From: Bradyrhizobium iriomotense | Lineage (GTDB): Bacteria; Pseudomonadota; Alphaproteobacteria; Rhizobiales; Xanthobacteraceae | Length of the DNA stretch: 64,000 nucleotides | Assembly: GCF_030160715.1 (NCBI RefSeq) | Contig: NZ_BSOW01000030.1 | Span: 1-64,000 of the forward strand | Direction of reading: 5' to 3' | Shown: positions 57,700 to 64,000 of the stretch, one piece after another | Layout: every line of letters starts with the position of its first letter | Numbering within the stretch: the stretch's first letter is position 1 | Made by a program: the position numbers and the translations under genes | Notes under the pieces: model-generated | Databases searched by the model: none | What the model saw: the letters and a program-made list of their open reading frames with translations, nothing else | What the model was told of the DNA's origin: nothing

Positions 57700-58068
57700 A
57701 TGCTTCTACTGCACATGCTACCAATTTACGCGCTCGGCATAGATCATCGTATCGAGATGCCGGGAGCCCACTGTGCCCTATCTAATGAATGCGGCCGGTC
57801 TAAGGACGAGGAGGCGCAAAACATATGGGCTGACTGCCTCTCGCCTCAGGAGCGGATCAAGTACATCCGCAAAAATCGTTCGCAGTTTGAATTTCGCGGC
57901 TATCGTCAGATGGTCGGCGTCGTTCGAGGCCGCTGCTTTACCGGCGGCGCATTGGAGCTGGTAAACTGGCGACGTCGATTCAGGGTAAGAGCGTGGCGCC
58001 TCGCGCTATTATTCTGCGTCGCTACATGGTTAGCCATTGTTCTCGCTGTGATTCGAGCTGTCAGCTAA
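57700..58068 (+). CDS. 122-aa protein with C-terminal membrane segment
   Basis: The frame is open from 57460, but MerR box 8 lies inside that stretch, so the start is set at ATG 57700, which has AAAGG nine bases upstream. The protein begins MLLLHMLPIYALGIDHRIEM, has a polar middle (ECGRSKDEEAQNIWADCLSPQ), a basic segment (RRRFRVRAWR) and a strong C-terminal membrane segment (LALLFCVATWLAIVLAVIRA). Tail-anchored or single-pass topology is likely. Function unknown; box 8 suggests MerR-type control. Confidence 0.58.
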   Translation: MLLLHMLPIYALGIDHRIEMPGAHCALSNECGRSKDEEAQNIWADCLSPQERIKYIRKNRSQFEFRGYRQMVGVVRGRCFTGGALELVNWRRRFRVRAWRLALLFCVATWLAIVLAVIRAVS

Positions 58069-58365
58069 ACGTTGGCAAGTTGGGCGGGCGCTACGAGCAA
58101 ACGGACTTTAGTGAATAAGCTCGGATCGATCGATTGAGCGCGAGAAGGTCCGCGAGCGTCTGCGAATCCGGACTACCATGCCGACGGCGCGAATCGCATC
58201 TGGTCCGCCATGAGTGACTAGAAAACAGCGATTTGCTCGAGAGCACTCAGGGCACTGTCGAGCCGTCCACACGGGAGACGAACGCAGCTCGACGCCACTC
58301 TTTAGTGGCGTCAGTGCTGTGCCTCTATCGCGTGATGTCGCGGCGGAGGAGGCGTATCAGCTATA

Positions 58366-58983
58366 TCAAGCGGCGGCGATAAGGGCACTCATCAACTTAA
58401 TAAGAAGGCCAGGGTCGACTTGAGTAATAGATGCGCGTTCTAAAATGAGTTTGGCGATTTCGATCCGGTTAGAAGGAGTTCGCATACTTGGGGGTAATGC
58501 CAGGATTGCCTCATCAAGAAGCTGCCCCAGAGCCGAAAGCTGTTCCGGCTCGTACAGTTTGCCGTGCTCCTGTTCGAGACGGTCGCCTCCGATGACCGCA
58601 TTCCCTGCTTGCTGGTCGAGTTTCGGACACATGCCGAGCTTCGCCGCTACCAGCTCGCTTGTAAGTGCATTGAGGAGACGGGTCGCTTCGATCGCGCTCT
58701 TGTCCTCGCAGATCAGTCTCGCAACCTCCTCGATTTGCAACTCAATAGCTTGCTTAAGATGCTGAATACGTTGACGAGTACATTTTCCGGAGGGTTGTGC
58801 AGTGGAGATATGTGGGTCAGCATCAGCCTTCAGTGGAACGGAAGATGAGTTGGCAAATACGCGGAAGGGGAACGCGAAATATCGAAGGAGTTGCGCAAGA
58901 AAACTTAACGTCATCACCCGATATGCCTGATTCAGACGCTCAATTACCCTCGATTTGCTGGACCCATACACTGTCATAGTCAT
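58366..58983 (-). CDS. 205-aa orphan with domain shared with 28008 protein
   Basis: The start at 58983 (MTMTVYGSSKSRVIERLNQA) has GAGG nearby; upstream codons look non-coding. The N-terminal half is partly hydrophobic (VMTLSFLAQLLRYFAFPFRV). The middle is a helical region (QRIQHLKQAIELQIEEVARL, EATRLLNALTSELVAAKLG). The C-terminus (LYEPEQLSALGQLLDEAILAL, PPSMRTPSNRIEIAKLILER) is clearly the same domain as the 72-aa protein at 28008-28226. These two encode a small family peculiar to this region as far as I can see. Function unknown. Confidence 0.65.
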   Translation of the reverse strand: MTMTVYGSSKSRVIERLNQAYRVMTLSFLAQLLRYFAFPFRVFANSSSVPLKADADPHISTAQPSGKCTRQRIQHLKQAIELQIEEVARLICEDKSAIEATRLLNALTSELVAAKLGMCPKLDQQAGNAVIGGDRLEQEHGKLYEPEQLSALGQLLDEAILALPPSMRTPSNRIEIAKLILERASITQVDPGLLIKLMSALIAAA

Positions 58984-59556
58984 GGCTGCCTCATGTATCC
59001 TTCTGGCACACGAATCTTCTGTTACGCTGCGGTCACATCCAGCGCGGCGTGGTTGCGGCCTGACAAAGACACTGCGGTAACCGTTTGAAAGGACTGTCTT
59101 CAGCTTGACTGTTGAGCGGGGGGGCAAACTTGGCCACCTAGAGCAACTGACTTCAACAGTCGACAGTAAATCCTCACGACCTGCACCATCCCCCAGCTCA
59201 ACCTCCGCTTTGCCTAGCAGCCTTCATCGGCGTGGGTAAAATAGATTGTTGTGATGGAGGGCATTCACCTCCTGGATAGAACACAGCGACTATGGCCTCT
59301 TCCCGGGTGACGTGCGCGGCGGTCCAATGGGGTTGATCCGCTCGCGCCGCGCAATTCGAAGTGCTTCAGTCGAGCTTAGCAAGAAGATGCGGAACGGTCG
59401 GCCCAGAAGGTTTCTCGTGCACGATGCAGGCCCGGTGGCGCAGAAACAAACGATCGGCCGACCGCGTCTGCGGATTCACCGAAAGCGCGGACACCGCGCG
59501 ACGATCTCGCTGCCCGAGATCGACCGGCGCTTTGACGAAAGTGCGCAGACATTCGA
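58984..59556. other. no supported gene
   Basis: Only shadow ORFs. Confidence 0.45.
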
Positions 59557-59868
59557 TCAGAATCTCGCTCGCCCGGCCTTCTTTGATTCCAGATAATGCG
59601 ATCCTGATGCCAATTGCGTTCGGATTGCAGATGAATCATGCAAGGCCCACTCATTCCAGGTGATGCCAGAGTTGTTCGTCCTTCGGCTGCAGCCATTGAC
59701 CGATCCGTCCTTCCGCCCGAACAGCCCATTCAGTGTTGAGCCGACGGCGCTCCTCGCGTTCTCGCCGACCTGATGCCAACCCTTGCAGGCAGGGAACACC
59801 AATTCTCCGGTGGACCCGCGCTGAGCGCTTGCCAGCCCTACTCCGGCGGCGACGAGTATCCGATACAT
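59557..59868 (-). CDS. possible small exported ORF after MerR box 9
   Basis: From ATG 59868 the protein (103 aa) begins MYRILVAAGVGLASAQRGST, which looks like a weak signal peptide, and includes LVFPACKGWHQVGENARSAV. A 17-codon ORF (starts MTKDTHGAVSTSDGMKE at 59926) ends just before it; its ATG lies seven bases after the -10 of box 9. The pairing of a short ORF with a hydrophobic ORF echoes boxes 1 and 3. Coding evidence is modest. Confidence 0.33.
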   Translation of the reverse strand: MYRILVAAGVGLASAQRGSTGELVFPACKGWHQVGENARSAVGSTLNGLFGRKDGSVNGCSRRTNNSGITWNEWALHDSSAIRTQLASGSHYLESKKAGRARF

Positions 59869-59933
59869 CACGCTATTCTTTCATCCCATCTGACGTCGAG
59901 ACGGCGCCGTGAGTGTCTTTTGTCATCCTTTGA

Positions 59934-59964
59934 TTGCTACAAGCTGACGCAACGTGCGATTCAA
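59934..59964 (-). promoter_or_regulatory. MerR-type promoter box 9
   Basis: Minus strand TTGAAT (59959-59964), 19 bp, TAGCAA (59934-59939), spacer with ACGTTGCGTCAGCTTG. The dyad is ACG-TTG-CGT as in box 2. Confidence 0.65.
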
Positions 59965-60504
59965 GTCATTTTTGCTTGTCTCGCGGAATTCATTCTATTC
60001 AGACGTGAGCGCAGCACATCTCAGGGCAAGCTGAGCCCGCTTATCGCGGCAGGAGACAAGCGCGAAATCAAGATGGCAGTTGCCGCTGCGTAAACTGAAA
60101 GAATAACGCAGACGGCAACTGCACCTAATCTTAGCACGTCTAGAAGACGGATCGCTCGTTTGCGTGTTCACCGATCAGCACTTCAAGAGCGAGCCAGTGA
60201 TCAAAGCTCGACACCCCGCTGACGTAACACTGGCCGGGCAATCGGACGAAGCAATTGACGTTGCCGAGTGCGTCGACCAGAGCCATGAGTGTGGCAGTCT
60301 GGCCAACCACGCGAGCACCCCGACAGCGCCAGAGCCGCGAGCTGAGAGGAAATGCGCTGACGCTCGTATCCTGGGAGGACCGGTTGCGCGCAGCGCCACG
60401 AGCAGAGCCAAGCTTCGGCCTGATTGCGCGTCAGCGCGATGGCTGACCCGTCCAGTTTGTGCAGATGCCCTAGGCGAGCGAACTCAAAGCCGAATGAGCG
60501 TGAC
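59965..60504. other. no supported gene
   Basis: ORFs in several frames, none convincing. Confidence 0.45.
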
Positions 60505-60552
60505 CATCCATATTGTAGATGCGGCCCATCAACACAATCGATTTTACCAATC
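60505..60552 (+). promoter_or_regulatory. orphan nod box
   Basis: CATCCATATTGTAGATG (60505-60521) and ATCAACACAATCGATTTTAC (60528-60547) then CAATCT match the nod box consensus better than the box at 6470. No strong gene follows within 600 bases. Confidence 0.88.
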
Positions 60553-61154
60553 TTGTAGGATCTTGCATAACGACGGCGGTTTAGAGAAAGGCTTCGGTCT
60601 AGTCGGGATGGTTATCGATCTTTGCCTGCGCGCGAAAGAGCATTTTCGGTGTACGTCGGACTTCCAGCCAAGCGCTTGTGTAGGCTGCCGCTTTCGGGTG
60701 CTTGTCTCACCTGACGTTGCGGGCGTTGGAAGCGATCGGTCACGGCTGAAGAACGGAGCCTTGCTGCAGAAGCGTGGTAGGTCGCGATCATGAGTTCGGG
60801 CTTTTTGAACTCTGGTCTAATGGCACAGAAGAAGGCGATGCGTGATCACGTTCGATGCGGACATCGCTCTTGTGCGGCTAAGGTTGGCGGCGAATGCCCT
60901 CGCCGCAAATGGACCGCCGGTAGAAGTCCTCCCTCTGCCGACGGAAGCTGGTGCGATGTGTAGCAGCGTCGCTCCTCCGAGACTGACTTCTGCCCGGCTA
61001 CGGAAAGTGGCCGGGCGTCTTTTGCGGGCCGAACACATGCGACAGCCTGGAGGCGGAAGCGTCAGTCAGCTATTTGCTTCATTCTGGCATCAGCGGCGCA
61101 CTTCTCGAGAACTGGCTGGGCCTCATGAATGATCCTCAGCGTGACCGACGAGTC
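60553..61154. other. nod-box leader with hairpin, no firm gene
   Basis: A 57-codon ORF at 60790-60963 (MSSGFLNSGLMAQKKAMRDH) ends 28 bases before the hairpin at 60992. Another ORF (60842-61132) runs through the hairpin and is unlikely. Confidence 0.4.
60992..61023 (+). terminator. rho-independent terminator
   Basis: GCCCGGC and GCCGGGC form a stem (60992-61016) followed by GTCTTTT. It stands 440 bases after the nod box and before glmS. Confidence 0.65.
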
Positions 61155-61484
61155 ATGAAGTTTATACTGGTAAATCACAGGACACCCAACGGCGCGTCGA
61201 TCTGTAGCGATTGTTGTCAATCGCTAGAGACCGGTTACTTGAGAGATATGTCCGCGCGGCAGCACTATTGTGACTACGATTGTTATCGTCGTTACCAGGA
61301 GAAGAGACTGGGCGCGCATTGGTTCACGAACAAATGGAGCATCGATAGGATAGCGCAAGAATATCTGACCCACCTTGGAACTGTCGTTTCCTTTGCTGCA
61401 GTGACGTTCTGGTGTTCGATTGTGCTCGCCAAGGCTGCGATGCGCCTAGGTGAACCGGAACTGCTGAAGCGACCTCATGCGTAA
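61155..61484 (+). CDS. small Cys-rich protein, 109 aa
   Basis: The protein opens MKFILVNHRTPNGASICSDC, with cysteine pairs SICSDCCQSLE and HYCDYDCYRRY that look like a zinc site, and ends in a hydrophobic segment (TVVSFAAVTFWCSIVLAKAA). Proteins with the MKFILVNHRTP start are common in bradyrhizobia. An ATG at 61125 would add ten residues. Function unknown. It lies after the terminator and 126 bases before glmS. Confidence 0.68.
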   Translation: MKFILVNHRTPNGASICSDCCQSLETGYLRDMSARQHYCDYDCYRRYQEKRLGAHWFTNKWSIDRIAQEYLTHLGTVVSFAAVTFWCSIVLAKAAMRLGEPELLKRPHA

Positions 61485-61610
61485 GTGCACATCTGCAAGC
61501 CGCAGAATTAGACGTCTAACCTGCAGTATTAGAGCAGGCGATCGAGTATTGCAAAACAGTGGAGCAGATTTGAGAATGATTGTTCCAAGAGTCGGGGGAT
61601 ATTGATCCGG

Positions 61611-63437
61611 ATGTGCGGGATTGTCGGCATTCTCGGGCGCGAACCGGTTGCAGAGCAATTGGTGGATTCGCTCAAGCGGCTTGAATATCGCGGCTACGAC
61701 TCCGCGGGCGTTGCCACGCTCGAAGGCGATCACCTGGAGCGCCGCCGCGCCGAAGGCAAGCTGAAGAACCTCGAGGCACGCCTGCGTGACAAGCCGCTGA
61801 ACGGGACGACCGGCATCGGTCACACCCGGTGGGCCACCCACGGCAAGCCGACCGAGCACAATGCCCATCCGCACGCCACCGAGCGCGTCGCAGTCGTCCA
61901 TAACGGTATCATCGAGAATTTCCGCGAGCTGCGCGAGGAGCTCGAAGCGAAGGGTACGGTGTTCCGCACCGAGACCGACACCGAGATCGTGCTGCATCTG
62001 GTCGACGATCTGCTCACGCGGGGCAACAAGCCGGTCGAGGCGGTGAAGCTCGCCCTGAGTCGGCTGCGCGGCGCGTTCGCGCTCGGCTTCATTTTCGCGG
62101 GCGAGGGCGACCTGATGATCGGCGCCCGCAACGGTCCGCCGCTGGCGATCGGCCACGGCGATGGCGAGATGTTCCTGGGCTCGGACGCGATCGCGCTCGG
62201 CCCGTTCACCGATACGATCAGCTATCTCGAGGACGGCGACTGGGTCGTGCTGACCCGTAACAGCGTTGCGATCTTCGACAAGGACGGCCGCGCCGTCCAG
62301 CGCGACAAGATCAAGCACGCGGCCTCGACCTCGCTGGTCGACAAGGCCAACTACCGCCACTTCATGGCGAAGGAGATCCACGAGCAGCCCGAGGTCGTCG
62401 GTCACACACTGGCGCGCTATATCGACATGGCCTCCGAGCGCGTGTCGCTGCCGGTGAAGCTGCCGTTCGACTTCAAGGATATCCAGCGGATCACGATCAC
62501 CGCGTGCGGCACGGCGAGCTACGCCGGCTATGTCGCAAAATACTGGTTCGAGCGAATGGCGCGCCTGCCGGTCGAGGTCGATGTCGCCTCCGAGTTCCGC
62601 TATCGCGAATCCCCGTTGCGCAAGGGCGATCTGGCGATCGTCATCTCGCAGTCGGGCGAGACCGCCGACACGCTCGCCGCGCTCCGCTACGCCAAGGCCG
62701 AAGGCGCGCACACGCTCGCCGTCGTCAACGTCCCGACCTCGACGATCGCGCGCGAGAGCGAGACGGTGCTCCAGACGCTCGCCGGTCCCGAGATCGGCGT
62801 CGCGTCCACAAAAGCCTTCACCTGCCAGCTGATGGTGCTCGCCTCGCTCGCGGTCGCCGCCGGCAAGGCGCGCGGCGAATTGTCCGAGGAGGACGAGACC
62901 AAGCTCGTGCACGGGCTCGTCGAAGTCCCGCGCCTGATGGCCGACGCGCTCGCCACCGAATTGCAGATCGAAAAGCTTGCGCACAGGATCGCCAAGTCGC
63001 GCGACGTGCTCTATCTCGGCCGCGGCACCAGCTTCCCGCTCGCGCTCGAAGGCGCGCTGAAGCTGAGGGAGATCTCCTACATCCACGCCGAGGGTTATGC
63101 CGCCGGCGAGCTCAAGCACGGGCCGATTGCGTTGATCGACGAGACCACGCCGGTCGTCGTCATCGCGCCCAACGATCGCGTATTCGAGAAGACCGTCTCC
63201 AACATGCAGGAAGTCGCCGCCCGCGGCGGAAATATCATCCTGATGACGGACGCCAAGGGCGCGGCCGAGGCGACGGTGGATTCGCTTGTCACCATCGTGA
63301 TGCCCGACATGGCGTCTGCCTTCACGCCGATGGTATATGCCGTCCCCGTGCAACTTTTGGCCTACCACACGGCGGTGGTGATGGGCACCGATGTCGACCA
63401 GCCGCGCAATCTCGCCAAGTCGGTGACCGTCGAATAA
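61611..63437 (+). CDS. glmS: glutamine:fructose-6-phosphate aminotransferase
   Basis: GlmS makes glucosamine-6-phosphate, the precursor of UDP-GlcNAc and so of both cell wall and Nod factor backbone. The N-terminal cysteine of MCGIVGILG is the glutaminase nucleophile, so the start must be 61611, not the in-frame codon at 61602. Other marks: GHTRWATHGKPTEHNAHPHA, VVHNGIIENFRELREEL, and the SIS domains with ITACGTASYAGYVAKYWFE and the C-terminal QLLAYHTAVVMGTDVDQPRN. The length of 608 aa is normal. Codon third positions are nearly all G or C, unlike neighbouring island genes. Nod clusters often carry a second copy (nodM); a terminator separates it from the nod box at 60505, so control is uncertain. 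Confidence 0.95.
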   Translation: MCGIVGILGREPVAEQLVDSLKRLEYRGYDSAGVATLEGDHLERRRAEGKLKNLEARLRDKPLNGTTGIGHTRWATHGKPTEHNAHPHATERVAVVHNGIIENFRELREELEAKGTVFRTETDTEIVLHLVDDLLTRGNKPVEAVKLALSRLRGAFALGFIFAGEGDLMIGARNGPPLAIGHGDGEMFLGSDAIALGPFTDTISYLEDGDWVVLTRNSVAIFDKDGRAVQRDKIKHAASTSLVDKANYRHFMAKEIHEQPEVVGHTLARYIDMASERVSLPVKLPFDFKDIQRITITACGTASYAGYVAKYWFERMARLPVEVDVASEFRYRESPLRKGDLAIVISQSGETADTLAALRYAKAEGAHTLAVVNVPTSTIARESETVLQTLAGPEIGVASTKAFTCQLMVLASLAVAAGKARGELSEEDETKLVHGLVEVPRLMADALATELQIEKLAHRIAKSRDVLYLGRGTSFPLALEGALKLREISYIHAEGYAAGELKHGPIALIDETTPVVVIAPNDRVFEKTVSNMQEVAARGGNIILMTDAKGAAEATVDSLVTIVMPDMASAFTPMVYAVPVQLLAYHTAVVMGTDVDQPRNLAKSVTVE

Positions 63438-63746
63438 GCAGGGAACGGGTGCGATCACCTCTGGACGTCAAGTTCGTGGACCATCATATGACGGCGCATT
63501 TCACCGTCAATGGGGAGCGACAGAAGTCTAGGTTGGCTGACGGGCGCCGCCTGCTGGTGTTCGGGCGCAGGCGCGTGTCTTTTGTTTCTGCGCCGCGTGG
63601 ACTTACCACTCGTTCGTAGCGGGTCCTTCATCATGCCCTTATGGTTGTGAGGCGATCCATTCTAGCTCTTCGTAAACGAAGGCGACGGCACCTGGGTTCG
63701 GAGTTCGAGGTAGATTGGCGGTGAGCCGCTAAACTGAGAGTTGTTC
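63438..63746. other. gap with terminator
   Basis: Holds the glmS terminator only. I see no tts box or nod box before the polygalacturonase gene. Confidence 0.45.
63548..63587 (+). terminator. terminator after glmS
   Basis: CGCCTGC (63548-63554) pairs with GCAGGCG (63567-63573), followed by CGTGTCTTTTGTTT. It is 110 bases after the glmS stop. Confidence 0.65.
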
Positions 63747-64000
63747 ATGTTAGCCCGTTTGCATTATCTGGCTTTGGTGTCGATGCTTGCCACAGTAGGC
63801 CTCGCACAAGCCAAGGATCGCCGCGCTGTCGCCGAGCCCGTTGCACCTAGTCATGTCTGCGCTCGGCTGGCGCCGTCTAGTGAAAACGTCACTGATAGGC
63901 TGCAAGACGCCATTGCTCACTGTCCCCCTGGCTCGGCGGTCTACTTGGCAAAAGGGATCTTCATGTCGGGTCCCCTCGAGATGAAATCCGGAGTAACGCT
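63747..64000 (+). CDS. polygalacturonase (GH28-like), partial
   Basis: The ATG at 63747 has GAGAG upstream. The first 85 residues show a signal peptide (MLARLHYLALVSMLATVGLAQA) and then the GH28-type opening: a Cys (SHVCARLAP), TDRLQDAIAHCPPGSAVYLA and FMSGPLEMKSGVTL, where the first coil of the beta-helix begins. The rest lies beyond the window. Such enzymes cut plant pectin and are known in Bradyrhizobium symbiosis islands, some as type III secreted proteins; no tts box is visible here. Confidence 0.8.
   Translation, partial: MLARLHYLALVSMLATVGLAQAKDRRAVAEPVAPSHVCARLAPSSENVTDRLQDAIAHCPPGSAVYLAKGIFMSGPLEMKSGVT

Noticed and set aside
61446-63458. 670-codon minus-strand ORF opposite glmS
   Set aside because: It is the mirror frame of a G/C-rich codon gene, with the repetitive low-complexity composition typical of such shadows.
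63438-63746. tts box for type III control of the polygalacturonase
   Set aside because: No stretch matches the GTCAG-TTCGAAAGC type pattern.
1-64000. tRNA, rRNA or CRISPR array
   Set aside because: No tRNA T-loop patterns, rRNA blocks or regular short repeats with spacers were seen.

Overview
The window is a piece of a rhizobial symbiosis region, almost certainly from Bradyrhizobium. The main evidence is a NolA-type MerR regulator, then nodD divergent from a nod box and one long operon nodA-B-C-S-U-I-J-nolO-nodZ, with an oxygen-sensing type nifA further along. fixA-dctA lies at the left and a polygalacturonase gene runs off the right edge. Gene density is low, intergenic stretches are long, many small orphan ORFs and decayed fragments are present, and an insertion sequence is nested in another: all typical of a symbiosis island. 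dctA and glmS have strongly G/C-ending codons, like core-genome genes, and stand out from their neighbours.

Layout. 1-8.8 kb: two overlapping small minus-strand genes; a NifA upstream site plus sigma-54 promoter in front of fixA-dctA; a coiled-coil protein; a DUF7694-like protein; a nod box followed by a receiver-domain protein, a 26-codon ORF and an FkbM methyltransferase (probable noeI); an H-NS-like protein. 9-20.5 kb: small orphans and an amino-acid/secondary-metabolism set (trpD-trpC, flavin reductase, hisC-type aminotransferase plus luciferase-like monooxygenase, and a metC-type PLP enzyme with a textbook sigma-54 promoter). 20.9-25.4 kb: an IS3-family element split by an IS66-family element, with target duplications visible for both. 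26-31.4 kb: LysR, a 72-aa orphan, nolA, a periplasmic binding protein, nodD. 31.4-42.5 kb: the nod operon. 43.9-45.7 kb: nifA, with no fixR in front of it. 46.9-56.3 kb: a minus-strand block with a GT51 transglycosylase, acyl-CoA ligase, two tandem P-loop ATPases, a zinc-ribbon protein and a three-subunit acyl-CoA carboxylase. 56.5-64 kb: small orphans, an orphan nod box, glmS and the start of the polygalacturonase gene.

How it works together. The nod genes encode a pentameric lipo-chitooligosaccharide pathway: NodA/B/C backbone, NodS N-methylation, NodU and NolO carbamoylation, NodZ fucosylation, probable NoeI 2-O-methylation of the fucose, NodIJ export. Three nod boxes are visible (6470, 31433, 60505). 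NifA/sigma-54 control is visible for fixA-dctA, and sigma-54 control for the metC-like gene.

The most striking unexplained signal is a set of nine dispersed, near-identical MerR-type promoters: -35 TTGAA(T/C), exactly 19 bp, then a TAG-type -10 (TAA in one copy), with a dyad in the spacer. One lies immediately in front of nolA. Others precede trpDC and several tiny, mostly undescribed membrane or orphan ORFs. This looks like an island-wide regulon of NolA or a relative, whose members are largely too small for ordinary annotation.
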